Shown here one piece after another: positions 26,045 through 36,254 of a DNA stretch of 64,000 nucleotides; position 1 is the first letter of the stretch; every line of letters starts with the position of its first letter. The stretch comes from Candidatus Stackebrandtia excrementipullorum. GTDB lineage: Bacteria; Actinomycetota; Actinomycetes; Mycobacteriales; Micromonosporaceae. Both the position numbers and the translations under genes were made by a program. The stretch is taken from the NCBI GenBank assembly GCA_019113825.1, contig DXGR01000001.1, forward strand, positions 42,906 to 106,905. Reading direction: 5' to 3'. The notes beneath the pieces were generated by a model, which had not been told where the DNA came from, did no database searches, and was given only the letters and a program-made list of their open reading frames with translations.

Positions 26045-27388
26045 ATGACGCAAGCCCTATCTCAAAGAACCCGCGTCGGATACGCCATGGGCTCGCTGGC
26101 CACCGGCGCCTTCGGCACGGTTCCCGGGCTTCTTCTGTTGCCCTACCTGACCGACAACCTCGGCGTCACCGCCGGGCTGGCCGGAGTGCTCGTTCTCCTG
26201 CCCAAGGCGTGGGACGTGATACTCAATCCCGTTGCCGGCCGAATCTCCGACCGAACCCGATCCCGGTGGGGGCCACGCCGTCCCTACTTGTTGATCGCCG
26301 GTCTCGCCATGGCCGTGTTGTTTGCCGGGATGTTCGCCGCGCCGGTATCCGACCTCACGATCGCAGCCGTCCTGTGCGCGGTGGCGTTCCTGCTCACCGC
26401 CAGTGCATTCGCCTTCTTCCAGGTTCCGTACGTGGCGATGCCAGCCGAGATCACAGACGACTACACGGAACGGACTCGGCTCATGACATGGCGCGTTGCC
26501 ATCCTCGCCGTGGCGATTCTTGTCTCCGGCGCCATCGCACCACTTATCGTGTCCGGAACCGGTGGGGGCATCACCGGGTACCGGTGGATGGGTGCCTTCG
26601 TGGCGTGTCTGATCGCCGTCGGCGCAGTCGCCGCTTTCGTGGGAACCCGTGGGACGGTCTCTGGACGTGTGTCGGAGAGCGAACCGTCCTTGCGCGCCTC
26701 ACTTCGGGTGGCACGCCGCAATCACCCGTTCATGGTGTTGTTGACCGTGTTCGTGGTGCAGACGATCGGCATCGCGACCATGCTCGCTGGTGTCAAATAC
26801 GTTGCGGATCACGTGTTGCGTCGACCCGACGACGGGCCGACCGTTCTGTTCGCGTGTTTCGTGGGCCCCGCCCTGCTGGTGATGCCGTTGTGGAACCGCA
26901 TCGGCAAGGCCATCGGCAAGCGAAAGGCGCTCGTCCTATCGTCGAGCGTCATGGCATCGTCCGCAGCGGCGCTGGTGGCGGCGTGGTGGCTGCCGGCAGC
27001 CCCGGTTTACGCGATCGTGGCGCTGATGGGCGTGGGCTACGCCGGTCAACAGGTGTTCGCGTTGGCGATGTTGCCCGACTGCATCGCCTACGACGACCTC
27101 CGTACCGGAAGGCGGCAGGCGGGCGTCTTCACCGGGCTGTGGACAGCCGGTGAAACCTTCGGTCTCGCATTGGGGCCGGGTGTGTTCGCGTTGGCTTTGA
27201 CGTTGGGGGGTTATGTCTCGTCCGCGGCTCACACGGTCGGTCAGCCCGACTCGGCACGGTGGGCGATCCTTTTGGGGTTCACCGTCGTTCCGGCGCTGCT
27301 CATCGGGCCGGTCACCGCGTTGTTGGGACGCTACCGGTTGGACGAAAGCACTCTGGAGGACGCGCGCGCCAAGCGGCAACTGGGATAG
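26045..27388 (+). CDS. GPH/MFS_2-type sugar:cation symporter-like transporter
   Basis: A 447-residue, 12-helix transporter of the glycoside-pentoside-hexuronide:cation family: GYAMGSLATGAFGTVPG in TM1, AWDVILNPVAGRISDRTRSRWGPRRPYLL in the TM2-TM3 loop (the family RTRSRWGRRRP signature), and ALAMLPDCIAYDDLRTGRRQAGVF in the second half. The substrate is probably a sugar or related solute. It ends 9 bases before the PLP decarboxylase, so the two likely form an operon and the decarboxylase substrate or product may be what it carries. Confidence 0.87.
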   Translation: MTQALSQRTRVGYAMGSLATGAFGTVPGLLLLPYLTDNLGVTAGLAGVLVLLPKAWDVILNPVAGRISDRTRSRWGPRRPYLLIAGLAMAVLFAGMFAAPVSDLTIAAVLCAVAFLLTASAFAFFQVPYVAMPAEITDDYTERTRLMTWRVAILAVAILVSGAIAPLIVSGTGGGITGYRWMGAFVACLIAVGAVAAFVGTRGTVSGRVSESEPSLRASLRVARRNHPFMVLLTVFVVQTIGIATMLAGVKYVADHVLRRPDDGPTVLFACFVGPALLVMPLWNRIGKAIGKRKALVLSSSVMASSAAALVAAWWLPAAPVYAIVALMGVGYAGQQVFALAMLPDCIAYDDLRTGRRQAGVFTGLWTAGETFGLALGPGVFALALTLGGYVSSAAHTVGQPDSARWAILLGFTVVPALLIGPVTALLGRYRLDESTLEDARAKRQLG

Positions 27389-27397
27389 TTTGTCGTC

Positions 27398-28855
27398 GTG
27401 ATCAATGCGCTTCCCTCTCACGGTGTGCCGGCGGAACAGATTCTCGGCGAGTTGACCGGCCTACGGTCGGGCGACCTGCCCACCCACGGCGGCACCCTGT
27501 TCAGCTATGTCTACGACTCCGGCCTGGCCGACCTGGACGGTCTGGCCCAATCGGCTCACGCGCTGGCGTCACACGTCAACGGGCTCGATCCGACCGCGTT
27601 TCCGTCGCTTCTGGCGGCTGAGAACGCTCTGGTCGCAGCCGCCGCCAAACTGCTCGGTGGAGCCCACGCGCCCACAGTCGTCGGGTCGGTGACCAGCGGA
27701 GGAACCGAATCGATCATGTTGGCGGTAAAGGCCGCACGTGATGCTCACCCCGACATCGAGCGTCCGCGTATGGTCGCCCCGGTCACCGCGCACGCGGCAT
27801 TCGCCAAGGCGGCCGCATATCTGCGGGTCGAATTGGACTCGGTGCCGGTGGACGCGCAGACGTTGGCCGCCGACCCCGCAACGATCGACACAGCGATCAC
27901 TCCCGAGACGATTCTCGTGGCGTGCTCGGCCCCCTCGTACGCCCACGGCGTGGTAGATCCCGTTGAGGATGTCGCCGCCTGCGCCGCCGACCACGGTGTC
28001 CGCTGTCATGTGGACGCCTGTTTCGGCGGCTGGATACTCCCCTACCTTCGTCGGCTCGGCGTGGAGGTTCCCGACTTCGATTTCAGGATTCCCGGCGTGA
28101 CCAGCATGTCGGTCGACCTGCACAAGTACGCGTATTGCCCAAAAGGTACTTCCCTCCTGCTGCATCGCGACGATCGGCTGCGTATCAGCCAGTACTTCGG
28201 ATACGCCGACTGGCCGGGTTACACCATGGTCAACTCCGGTATCGCCTCCACGCGTTCGGGTGGCCCCGTCGCCGCAGCATTGGCGACCACACGCCACATC
28301 GGCGACGACGGCTATCTACGATTGGCGCAGCAGACGCGTACGGCCGTCGAACGCATCGCCACGGCGGTCACCGACACTCCGGGGCTGCGTTTGATGGCAC
28401 CGGCCGATTACATGGTCGTGTGCTTCACCGGTGAAGACCCGGACATCGACCTGTTCGTTCTGGCCGACGAGCTGGCCGCGGCCGGCTGGCATACGCAACC
28501 GCAGCTGCCTTTCGGTGCCATGTCGGCAAGTATCCATCTGACCGTCACCGCCGCCGTCGAACCCACCGTCGAGCGCTTCGGTCCCGCGTTGGCGGCGGCC
28601 GTAGCCGCAACCCGTGAACGCCGACCACCGGACCTGCCGCCGGAAATGACACAGCTGGTGGCCACGATGGACCCCGACCTTCTCACGCCGGAGACCGTCG
28701 CCGGGTTGGCGCAACGGTTCGGGTTGACCGAAGCCGATTCCGTCGCCGGGAACATGGCCATGGTGAACGCTCTTCTCGCCGTCGCTCCCGCCGCCGTACG
28801 AGAAAAGCTCCTGATCGAATTCGTCAGCCTCCTCCAACAACCGCCTCGCGATTGA
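27398..28855 (+). CDS. PLP-dependent decarboxylase / sphingosine-phosphate-lyase-like aldolase
   Basis: A 485-residue group II decarboxylase-fold enzyme. SVTSGGTESIMLAVKAAR (97-114) binds the PLP phosphate, HVDACFGGWILP contains the ring-contacting Asp, and Lys243 in SVDLHKYAYCPKG forms the Schiff base. SVDxHKYGYxPKG is typical of the sphingosine-1-phosphate lyase/tyrosine decarboxylase branch. The C-terminal 70 residues (ETVAGLAQRFGLTEADSVAG onward) form an extra helical region. The substrate is unknown; carbon-carbon lyase and amino-acid decarboxylase activities are both possible. Confidence 0.85.
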   Translation: MINALPSHGVPAEQILGELTGLRSGDLPTHGGTLFSYVYDSGLADLDGLAQSAHALASHVNGLDPTAFPSLLAAENALVAAAAKLLGGAHAPTVVGSVTSGGTESIMLAVKAARDAHPDIERPRMVAPVTAHAAFAKAAAYLRVELDSVPVDAQTLAADPATIDTAITPETILVACSAPSYAHGVVDPVEDVAACAADHGVRCHVDACFGGWILPYLRRLGVEVPDFDFRIPGVTSMSVDLHKYAYCPKGTSLLLHRDDRLRISQYFGYADWPGYTMVNSGIASTRSGGPVAAALATTRHIGDDGYLRLAQQTRTAVERIATAVTDTPGLRLMAPADYMVVCFTGEDPDIDLFVLADELAAAGWHTQPQLPFGAMSASIHLTVTAAVEPTVERFGPALAAAVAATRERRPPDLPPEMTQLVATMDPDLLTPETVAGLAQRFGLTEADSVAGNMAMVNALLAVAPAAVREKLLIEFVSLLQQPPRD

Positions 28856-28965
28856 CAGCAGCGGAGGGGTTGGCAATAACAAGATACGGCGCGCCAGGGT
28901 GAAATCCCCCGATCGCGGCCGAGTGTGACGTAACGTGCCGGGCGCGTTCTCGCGAAAGGGGCACC

Positions 28966-29160
28966 ATGCCGAACTCGGTCACCTGTACACGCCGCGCCGT
29001 GCTGATCGGCACCCTCGCCGTGGGAGCCGTCGCGGCGACCTCCACGTGGCATGCGGTCGCCGAATCCCCAATAGACTGTCGGCAATGGTGTCTTCGTTTC
29101 GCCGACAACGCGTGCCGTGCCGGACAACGCCCCGCTTGTGCCTCCCTTGACGACTCGTAA
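28966..29160 (+). CDS. Tiny Tat-exported four-cysteine protein (64 aa)
   Basis: ATG 28966 has GAAAGGGG upstream. The leader has a twin arginine (TRRAVLIG) and a hydrophobic core ending near WHAVAES, so the mature part is only about 31 residues (DCRQWCLRFADNAC then RAGQRPAC) with four cysteines. It could bind a metal or form two disulfides. No family is recognised. It sits 9 bases before the threonine dehydratase-like gene and may share its transcript. Confidence 0.6.
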   Translation: MPNSVTCTRRAVLIGTLAVGAVAATSTWHAVAESPIDCRQWCLRFADNACRAGQRPACASLDDS

Positions 29161-29169
29161 CCGGGAACA

Positions 29170-30108
29170 ATGGTGAACATGGAACTGGTGACCCTCGACC
29201 GAATTCAACACGCTGCCGACACCATCGCCGAACATGCCGTTCGCACGCCTCTTCTACCGGCGCCGTGGGCCGGGCCGTTGTGGCTCAAACCGGAGAATCT
29301 CCAGCCGATCGGTGCGTTCAAGATCCGTGGGGCCGCGAACGCGGTCGCCGCCCTCACCGACGACGTCACCGGAGTGATCACGCACTCTTCCGGCAACCAC
29401 GGCCGGGCCCTCGGTTACGTCGCCGCCAAACTCGGGTTGCCCTGCGTCATCGTGGTCCCCGACGCCGCTCCCCGGGTCAAGGTGGATGCCATGCGCGCCA
29501 CCGGCGCCGAAATCGTCGTCGTCGACGGCGCCGACCGTGAACCGACCGCAATGCGTTTGGCGAAGGAACGCCGGTTGCAGTTGATTCCGCCCTACGACCA
29601 CCTCGACATCATTGCCGGACAAGGGACCGTCGGATTGGAGATCCTCGCCGATTTCGCCGCGGTCGAGACCATCGTCGTCCCCGTCGGCGGTGGAGGCCTG
29701 GCTTCGGGTGTCGCCGCCGCGGTGAAGGAACTGGCGCCCCGCGTCCAGGTCATCGGTGTCGAGCCGACGTTCGCCGCCGATGCCGCCGACAGTCTCAAAC
29801 AACGCCACCGAGTCATTTGGTCTACTCACGACACATACCGGACGATCGCCGACGGCGCCCGGACACCGTTGTCGGAGTTGACGTTCGCTCACATCGACGC
29901 ACACGTCGACGAGATCGTCACGGTCACCGACGACGAGCTTCGCTCCGCAGTCGGTCGGCTGGCACGCGATGCCCGTCTCGTGGCCGAACCCACCGGTGCG
30001 CTCACCACCGCGGCATACCTCAAACACGGTCGCATCTGGGGCAAGACCGTGGCCGTCGTGTCGGGGGGAAACATCGAACCGTCGTTGTTGGCTCGGTTGG
30101 TCGCCTGA
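29170..30108 (+). CDS. Threonine dehydratase / serine racemase-like PLP enzyme
   Basis: A 312-residue catalytic domain only, without the C-terminal ACT-like regulatory domain of biosynthetic IlvA. Lys51 in PIGAFKIRGA is the PLP lysine, SSGNHGRALGYVAA is the Asn loop, and VPVGGGGLASGVAAAVKEL is the phosphate loop. It could act as a catabolic threonine/serine dehydratase or a racemase. ATG 29170 is followed in frame by ATG 29179; either may be used. Confidence 0.88.
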   Translation: MVNMELVTLDRIQHAADTIAEHAVRTPLLPAPWAGPLWLKPENLQPIGAFKIRGAANAVAALTDDVTGVITHSSGNHGRALGYVAAKLGLPCVIVVPDAAPRVKVDAMRATGAEIVVVDGADREPTAMRLAKERRLQLIPPYDHLDIIAGQGTVGLEILADFAAVETIVVPVGGGGLASGVAAAVKELAPRVQVIGVEPTFAADAADSLKQRHRVIWSTHDTYRTIADGARTPLSELTFAHIDAHVDEIVTVTDDELRSAVGRLARDARLVAEPTGALTTAAYLKHGRIWGKTVAVVSGGNIEPSLLARLVA

Positions 30109-30146
30109 CATCACCACCACGGTCGTCACCGTCCAACGGCGACAAA

Positions 30147-30178
30147 CCGAGGCGGTGCGATCAACCGCACCGCCTCGG
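30147..30178. terminator. Bidirectional terminator
   Basis: CCGAGGCGGTGCG (30147-30159) and CGCACCGCCTCGG (30166-30178) form a perfect 13-bp stem with loop ATCAAC, between the convergent dehydratase and aroE genes. Confidence 0.85.
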
Positions 30179-30272
30179 CTCGCGTCACCTGTTGCCGTCG
30201 TCGCATCATCACATCGATGAGGCGACTCCCCTCCAATGGCGATTTCTCAACCGAACCGCCATGAGGAGTCGG

Positions 30273-31094
30273 CTATTTCGTGTCGCTCGACACACCGCGC
30301 AGTTCCAGCGCTTCGCGCATCCGCATCACCGGAGCTTCGATCCCGGTGAACATCTCGAATTGCCGCACCGCCTGCGCCAGCAACAGGTCCAGGCCGGTGA
30401 GAACACGGCACCCGGCGGCCAGCGCCGTCGTCGCCAACGGTGTCGGCCACGGATCGTACAACACGTCGAACAGAACCGTAGTCGGCTTCCACGCTATCGA
30501 CACGTCGTCGGACACCCCTTTGGGGACGGTAGAGACCACCAGATCAGCTTCCGCCGCGTCCGCCGCCTTGGACCAGTCGGCGGCCCTCAACGCCACATTC
30601 AATCGCTCGGCAACCGGCGCCAGATCTGCGACCGCCGCGCGACGCCGCGCGTAAATCACGACCTCGTCCACTTTCAGTGCGGCAGCGGCGCCCAGGGCCG
30701 CGCGGGCTGTACCGCCCGCGCCCAGTACCGCCAACCGGCTCACGTTGGTGACACCACGTTCGGTGAGCGCGTCGACCATCCCCGGTGCATCGGTGTTCTC
30801 CGCATGCCAGCCATCGCCGGAGCGCACCAACGTGTTCGCCGCAGCCAACGCCGTCGCGGTCGCACCCGCCGTATCGGCCACCGCCAACGCCGTCGTCTTC
30901 AACGGCATCGTGACAGAGAAGCCCATCCAGGTTTCATCGCAGCGAGCCAGCAGGCGCGGCAATTCAGCCTCGATGCATTCAATGGCCTGATATCGCCAGT
31001 CCGACAAACCGGCCGCATCATATCCGGCACGGTGAATCAACGGGGACAACGAGTGCGCGACCGGAGACCCCAGTACCGCTGCGTGACGGGTCAC
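30273..31094 (-). CDS. aroE: Shikimate dehydrogenase
   Basis: A 273-residue enzyme that reduces 3-dehydroshikimate with NADPH in aromatic amino-acid synthesis. Visible are the substrate motif LGSPVAHSLSPLIHRAGY, the MPLKTTAL catalytic-lysine region, and the NADP loop VLGAGGTARAALGAA. It overlaps mltG by 4 bases and closes the rarA-alaS-ruvX-mltG-aroE block, the order seen in many actinomycetes. Confidence 0.93.
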   Translation of the reverse strand: MTRHAAVLGSPVAHSLSPLIHRAGYDAAGLSDWRYQAIECIEAELPRLLARCDETWMGFSVTMPLKTTALAVADTAGATATALAAANTLVRSGDGWHAENTDAPGMVDALTERGVTNVSRLAVLGAGGTARAALGAAAALKVDEVVIYARRRAAVADLAPVAERLNVALRAADWSKAADAAEADLVVSTVPKGVSDDVSIAWKPTTVLFDVLYDPWPTPLATTALAAGCRVLTGLDLLLAQAVRQFEMFTGIEAPVMRMREALELRGVSSDTK

Positions 31095-32278
31095 AGCACA
31101 CCGTTCGCTTCGGCCTCGGCAATGTTCTGTCGGTGTTCCTCTTCGGTCTCGGCGAACTTGGAATTGCCCTCTTTATCCACCGCGACGAAGAAAAACCAGT
31201 CTCCTTCGGGAGGCGCCATCGCACCTTCGAGTGCCAGTTCTCCGGGGTTGTTGATCGCCGTCGGCGGCAACCCCGAGTACACGTGTGTCGACCACAGGTT
31301 GTCGGCGTCGTTGAGCTCGTCGCGAGTGAGATTCTTCGACTCCTTCTTATCCCCTCCGGCCACCATCAGGCCGTAGTTGGTGGTCACATCGAACTGGAGA
31401 CAGTTCATGAGCTCACCGTCACAGAAAAAGTCCTGATACAACCGGTTGTAGGCGACCCGTGCCACCTTCCCCAAATCGTCGGCGACTCCGGCCTCCGCTT
31501 GAGCAAGAGACGCGACCAACATCGCCTCGTACGGGCTGATGCCGCGTTCGGACTCCACCCGAGACACGAAGTCCAACTTCTCCGCCACAGAAAGGAACTG
31601 CCCGACCATGATCGAAAGCATCTCCTGCGCCGTTGCATTGGGCGGGAACTCGTACGTCGACGGGAACAGGAAACCCTCGATCGACTTGGTGACGTCCTTA
31701 CCGTCTGACCGTTCAAACCAGAAGGCGGGCACTCCGAGGGCTTCGGGGTCCTCGGCCGCCGCCTCGAACTCCTCCACCGGAATACCCGATGCCGACGACA
31801 AGATCTCGTACACGGCCCACGACTCCACCCCCTCGGGGATGGTCACGCCGTTGACGTTGCGATTGCTCCGGTCGAGCAACGCCAAAACGGCGGCCTCGCC
31901 AGACATTTCCTCTTGAAGCAGATACACGCCCGGCTGAATACCGGTGGCCTCGGGATGCTCCTCGGCCGCGCTGATAAACGCCTTGGTACTGGCGACGACA
32001 CCCGCTTCATACAGCTCGGTGGCGATGGTGGACAGTGTGGCGCCCTCCGGGACCTCCACGGTCACCTCGACGCCGTTCCCCGTGCCGTCGAAGTCCTCTC
32101 CGGACAGCATGTCACTCACCTGCTGGAAGCCGAACCAACCGCCGGCACCCAACGCACCCAACAGGACCACCACGAGCAACAGTGTGAATCCCGAACGACC
32201 ACGGCGTCTGCGGCGATGGCTTCGAGGAGTAGCGGCGTCGTCGGCTTCGAACGGCAGTTCGCCCAACATCGTCGTCAT
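31091..32278 (-). CDS. mltG: Endolytic transglycosylase MltG
   Basis: A 395-residue YceG-family enzyme that cuts nascent glycan strands and so limits their length. A basic cytoplasmic N-terminus (HRRRRRGRSG) precedes one membrane helix (FTLLLVVVLLGALGAGGWF, about 29-48), a LysM-like region and the YceG domain with ASLAQAEAGVADDLGKVARV, whose glutamate is the expected catalytic residue, and NPGELALEGAMAPPEGDWFFFV near the end. It overlaps ruvX and aroE by 4 bases. Confidence 0.94.
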   Translation of the reverse strand: MTTMLGELPFEADDAATPRSHRRRRRGRSGFTLLLVVVLLGALGAGGWFGFQQVSDMLSGEDFDGTGNGVEVTVEVPEGATLSTIATELYEAGVVASTKAFISAAEEHPEATGIQPGVYLLQEEMSGEAAVLALLDRSNRNVNGVTIPEGVESWAVYEILSSASGIPVEEFEAAAEDPEALGVPAFWFERSDGKDVTKSIEGFLFPSTYEFPPNATAQEMLSIMVGQFLSVAEKLDFVSRVESERGISPYEAMLVASLAQAEAGVADDLGKVARVAYNRLYQDFFCDGELMNCLQFDVTTNYGLMVAGGDKKESKNLTRDELNDADNLWSTHVYSGLPPTAINNPGELALEGAMAPPEGDWFFFVAVDKEGNSKFAETEEEHRQNIAEAEANGVL

Positions 32279-32733
32279 GCCTTCCGCTGTTTATCCAGCC
32301 AGTGCTGAAGAATCTCTACCGCGGCCGCCTGGTCGACCACCGCGCGCTTGCGCTTTCCCTTGACGCCGCGCTCCGTCAACCTACGCGACGCCACAGCCGT
32401 GGTCAACCGCTCGTCGGTCATGTTCACCGGTACACCGGAAACATTCTGCGCCAACAATTCTGCGTACTCGCGGGCCTCAATGGCGGCGAAGCTTTCCGTG
32501 CCACGAAGGGTAACGGGCAGCCCGACGACCACCTCCACCACATCGTGTTCCGCGGCGAGTTGAGCTATCCGGCCGATATCGGTGGGTATGTCCCCGGTGG
32601 GTTTTCGATCACGAGCCACCGTCTCCAACGGTGCGGCCAAAATGCCGTCGGGGTCGCTCCAGGCGACCCCGACACGCACCTTGCCCACGTCAACTCCGAG
32701 GCGGCGTCCTCGGATGAAGCCGGGTGTGCTCAC
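32275..32733 (-). CDS. ruvX: Holliday junction resolvase-like RuvX (YqgF)
   Basis: A 152-residue RNase H-fold protein: [16 protein letters not shown] with the first catalytic Asp, [14 protein letters not shown], and the C-terminal [14 protein letters not shown] with the last acidic residue. The family is implicated in resolving junctions and in 16S rRNA 5' processing. It is coupled to alaS and mltG by 4-base overlaps. Confidence 0.93.
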   Translation of the reverse strand: MSTPGFIRGRRLGVDVGKVRVGVAWSDPDGILAAPLETVARDRKPTGDIPTDIGRIAQLAAEHDVVEVVVGLPVTLRGTESFAAIEAREYAELLAQNVSGVPVNMTDERLTTAVASRRLTERGVKGKRKRAVVDQAAAVEILQHWLDKQRKA

Positions 32734-35411
32734 ACCGTGCCGATCTGCCCGGACACGGATTCAAGAAGACGGTCGGCGTCCGCAGCGGGCACCCCGCCTC
32801 CCTGAGCGACCTCGGCGCTGCCGCCGCCCCGCCCCGACAGAACGCCCTTGACGATGTTCTGAGCCGACACACCTCGTGCGACCCCGGCCTTGTTCACCGC
32901 AACCACCAACGACGACTTTCCTCCGGCGACGGCCACGACCGCGGCCAGCCCGGGTTGATCAACCGGCAGGTGCCCGCGAATCTCCTGGGCAAGCTTCCTC
33001 ACGTCGCCGCCCACCGTTCCTTCCGGCGCACGCACCGTGGCCACACGAACGTCGCCGATGGTCTGCGCATCACGCGCCTGGCTGACCGCGTTGTCCCGCA
33101 CGGCCTGAGCCCGAAGGACGGCCAATTCACGCTCGGCGTCCTTGGCGCGTTGCATCAGCTGAGCGACCTTCTCGGGAAGCTCGTTGCGTTGAGCGCCCAA
33201 CTCTCCGGCCAGCTGGCTCACCAGATCGCGTTCACGCGCAAGATACTGGTAGGCCTCTATCCCGGTGACGGCTTCGACACGCCGCTGTCCCGAACCCACC
33301 GACGACTCACCGGTGAGAACGACCGGTCCGATCTGTGCGGCCCGTTCGACGTGCGTGCCACCGCACAGTTCACGCGACCATTCGCCGCCGATCTCGACCA
33401 CGCGCACCGTTTCGTCGTAGGTTTCCCCGAACAGTGCGAGGGCTCCCAGTTCGCGTGCCTTCGGAAGCGGCATGTATTTCACCGCCACCGGCAGGTCGCG
33501 TCGAACGGCCCGGTTGGAAACCTCCTCGACTTCGCTGCGCGTGGCGTCGGACAGCTTGCTGCGCCACGAGAAGTCGAGACGAAGGTAGCCGGGCCGGTTG
33601 AAGGATCCCGACTGAAGCGCCGACGGGCCCAAAACCTCACGCAAGGCGGCGTGAACAACGTGAGTGCCCGAATGTGCTTGACGCGCACCCAGTCGCCACT
33701 CGGAGTCCACGGAGGCACCGGCCGGTTCGCCGACGCCTATCTCACCGTCGGTGACACGAACCTGGTGGACGATCAGTCCATGGACCGGACGTTGAACGTC
33801 GAGGACTTCGGCGGCGCCACCGGGCGTTGTCAGTGTGCCGGCATCAGCGTGCTGGCCACCCGACTCGGCGTAGAACGGCGTCTTGTCCAAGACCAGCTCA
33901 ACGATCTGGCCCTTGGCGGCCACCGGGATCGACTTGCCTTCGTGAAGCATGCCCAACACGGTGGAGTCGGTGTGCAGGGTTTCGTAGGCCAACCAGTCCG
34001 TCGGACCGTTCTTGTCGAGGAAGTCTCGGTAGGCGGACTTGTCGGCGTGTCCGGTCTTTCGGGCCTGCGCGTCGGCTTTGGCACGACGACGTTGCTCGGC
34101 CATCAACTGGCGGAAGCCGTCCTCATCGACCTTGAGTCCATGTTCGGCGGCCATTTCCAGAGTCAGGTCGATCGGGAAACCGTATGTGTCGTGAAGCTCG
34201 AACGCACGGCTGCCGGGCAGAGTGTCCGACCCGGCCTTCTTGATCTCACCGACAGCGGTGTCCAGGATGGTCGTCCCCTGCCGCAGTGTCGAGCGGAACG
34301 CCTCCTCCTCCCCGTAGGCGTAGGAGGAGATCCGATCAAAGTCGGTCGCCAGTTCGGGGTAGGACGGGGCCATACAGTCACGCGCGACCGGCAACAGTTC
34401 CGGCAGGGCACGGTCCTCGTAGCCCAGGAGCCGAATCGAGCGGATCGCACGACGCATGATGCGACGCAGAACGTAGCCACGGCCCTCGTTCGACGGGACG
34501 ACCCCGTCACCGATAAGCATGAGCGCGGTACGAACGTGATCGGCGATGACCCGGAACCGCACATCGTCGGGGTGTGCAGATTCGGCGGTACGCCCGCTCG
34601 ACACACCGTATCGTTTACCGGTCAGTTCGCTCGCCTTGTCGATGAGCGGACGAACCTCGTCGATCTCGTACATATTGTTGACACCCTGCAACAGGTAGGC
34701 CACCCGCTCCATACCCATACCGGTGTCGATGTTCTTGCTGGGAAGCTCGCCGAGGATCTCGAAGTCCTCTTTGCCGGTGCCCTCGCCGCGGATGTTCTGC
34801 ATGAAGACGAGGTTCCAGATCTCCATGTAACGGTCACCGGCTTCCCAGTCCCCGTCGGCTCCGAACTCCGGCCCACGGTCGACCAGGATCTCCGAGCACG
34901 GCCCACACGGACCGGGTATCCCCATCGACCAGAAGTTGTCCTTCCTCCCCAGACGGACGATGCGGTCGTCGGGAAGGTTCGCCACCTTCTTCCACAGGCG
35001 AAAGGCGTCGTCGTCCTCGTGGTAGACCGACGCGTACAGGTCGGCCTCGTTCAGGCCGAAACCTCCATCGGCCTGCGACCTGGTAACCAGGTCCCACGCC
35101 AATTCGATGGCCTTCTCCTTGAAGTAGTCCCCGAAGGAGAAGTTACCGTTCATCTGGAAGAACGTGCCGTGTCGTGTGGTCCTACCGACCTCGTCGATGT
35201 CGGGGGTACGAATGCACTTCTGTACCGACGTCGCACGCGCATACGGTGGTGAAACCTGACCGAGAAAATACGGGACGAACTGGACCATGCCCGCGTTGAC
35301 AAACAGCAGGTTCGGGTCGGAGATCGCAGGCAACGGTGCGCTCGGCACCACCGTGTGATCATTATTCTCGAAGTGCGCCAGGAACCGCCGCTTGATTTCA
35401 GCTGTCCTCAT
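32730..35411 (-). CDS. alaS: Alanyl-tRNA synthetase
   Basis: A full-length 893-residue class II synthetase. Motif 1 region FVNAGMVQF and the catalytic core lie in residues 1-245, followed by the tRNA-recognition domain. The editing domain carries zinc-binding [11 protein letters not shown] and [13 protein letters not shown]. The C-Ala domain ends with [13 protein letters not shown]. It charges tRNA-Ala and clears mischarged Ser/Gly. It is coupled by overlap to the DUF6167 gene upstream and ruvX downstream. Confidence 0.97.
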   Translation of the reverse strand: MRTAEIKRRFLAHFENNDHTVVPSAPLPAISDPNLLFVNAGMVQFVPYFLGQVSPPYARATSVQKCIRTPDIDEVGRTTRHGTFFQMNGNFSFGDYFKEKAIELAWDLVTRSQADGGFGLNEADLYASVYHEDDDAFRLWKKVANLPDDRIVRLGRKDNFWSMGIPGPCGPCSEILVDRGPEFGADGDWEAGDRYMEIWNLVFMQNIRGEGTGKEDFEILGELPSKNIDTGMGMERVAYLLQGVNNMYEIDEVRPLIDKASELTGKRYGVSSGRTAESAHPDDVRFRVIADHVRTALMLIGDGVVPSNEGRGYVLRRIMRRAIRSIRLLGYEDRALPELLPVARDCMAPSYPELATDFDRISSYAYGEEEAFRSTLRQGTTILDTAVGEIKKAGSDTLPGSRAFELHDTYGFPIDLTLEMAAEHGLKVDEDGFRQLMAEQRRRAKADAQARKTGHADKSAYRDFLDKNGPTDWLAYETLHTDSTVLGMLHEGKSIPVAAKGQIVELVLDKTPFYAESGGQHADAGTLTTPGGAAEVLDVQRPVHGLIVHQVRVTDGEIGVGEPAGASVDSEWRLGARQAHSGTHVVHAALREVLGPSALQSGSFNRPGYLRLDFSWRSKLSDATRSEVEEVSNRAVRRDLPVAVKYMPLPKARELGALALFGETYDETVRVVEIGGEWSRELCGGTHVERAAQIGPVVLTGESSVGSGQRRVEAVTGIEAYQYLARERDLVSQLAGELGAQRNELPEKVAQLMQRAKDAERELAVLRAQAVRDNAVSQARDAQTIGDVRVATVRAPEGTVGGDVRKLAQEIRGHLPVDQPGLAAVVAVAGGKSSLVVAVNKAGVARGVSAQNIVKGVLSGRGGGSAEVAQGGGVPAADADRLLESVSGQIGTV

Positions 35412-35701
35412 CGGATGGTACCTCCTCTTCCACCGTTGTTTTCTTCTTCGGGATCTTCCAGCAGGTCACCGATGGGGCGACCTTCGGCGATCGCATCGTG
35501 CAGCTCGGCTTCCTTCTGAGCCATGCCGTCCGACACGTCGGCCATAAAGCTACGGAACGAATCGCCGGCTGTCACGGCGGTTTCCCGCAGGCGGTCGGCT
35601 ATACCCCCCGGAGACACTGCCTCCGCCGTTCGCGCCAACTTCCGCACCACGATGACGCCCACGGCGACGCCCACACCCAGCCACAGCAGTCGCTTCACCA
35701 T
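35408..35701 (-). CDS. DUF6167-type small membrane-anchored protein
   Basis: A 97-residue protein with an N-terminal membrane helix ([18 protein letters not shown]) and an acidic, helical cytoplasmic tail. It is the small protein regularly found between DUF948 and alaS in actinomycetes. No function is established. The 4-base overlap with alaS implies co-translation. Confidence 0.85.
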   Translation of the reverse strand: MVKRLLWLGVGVAVGVIVVRKLARTAEAVSPGGIADRLRETAVTAGDSFRSFMADVSDGMAQKEAELHDAIAEGRPIGDLLEDPEEENNGGRGGTIR

Positions 35702-35725
35702 TGTTATTCCTTGACCTCTCGCGGT

Positions 35726-36220
35726 TTATTTGCGACGGCGACGGCGCGAGGTTTTCACGGTGTCGCGCACCATTGCCTCTTCCTCATCCTGGCGGCGCTT
35801 CGCCGATGCACGCTTGAGCCCGAAACCGAAAGCGGCGACCTTCACCAACGGGCTTGTCGCCGCGGCCGTCACCAGCGACGACACGTTCGCAACGTTTCCG
35901 GTGATCTGCTGCGCGTGCTCGGTCATCGAGTCGACCTTCGTCAACTGACCGTTGACCTCGTCAAGCGTCACATGGCTCTTGACCAGCGCTGTGTTGACAT
36001 GCTCGACGGTAACGTTGAGATTGTCCATCATGACCGAAGCCCGCGCGTCGATATTCTCGATGGCGTGAGTAGTTCTCTTGAGGACACTACTGACCTTCGT
36101 GACCAGCAGATACGAAATCGCAAGGCAGACGATAAGGAACGCGGCGGCGAAAACCAGCCACACCACGTTGTTACCGGTCAACACTATCTCGTTGCTGGCC
36201 GCCGAGAGTTGGGCTGACAC
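35726..36220 (-). CDS. DUF948-domain membrane protein
   Basis: A 164-residue protein with one N-terminal membrane helix (VVWLVFAAAFLIVCLAISYLL) and a long amphipathic helix (about 45-115) resembling chemoreceptor coiled coils, then a basic tail ending in RRRRRK. GTG 36220 is supported by AAAGGGGGA upstream; the longer in-frame start is unlikely. It is part of the alaS operon. Confidence 0.85.
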   Translation of the reverse strand: MSAQLSAASNEIVLTGNNVVWLVFAAAFLIVCLAISYLLVTKVSSVLKRTTHAIENIDARASVMMDNLNVTVEHVNTALVKSHVTLDEVNGQLTKVDSMTEHAQQITGNVANVSSLVTAAATSPLVKVAAFGFGLKRASAKRRQDEEEAMVRDTVKTSRRRRRK

Positions 36221-36254
36221 GTCAGCTCCCCCTTTAAGTCGTTTTTGGGCGGAT

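Noticed and set aside
25588..27153. 521-codon plus-strand frame over the nitrilase and MFS genes
   Set aside because: Runs across two real genes in a non-coding frame and has arginine-rich composition.
32724..35252. 842-codon plus-strand open frame
   Set aside because: Exact antisense of alaS, whose motifs and length are unambiguous; a by-product of high third-position GC.
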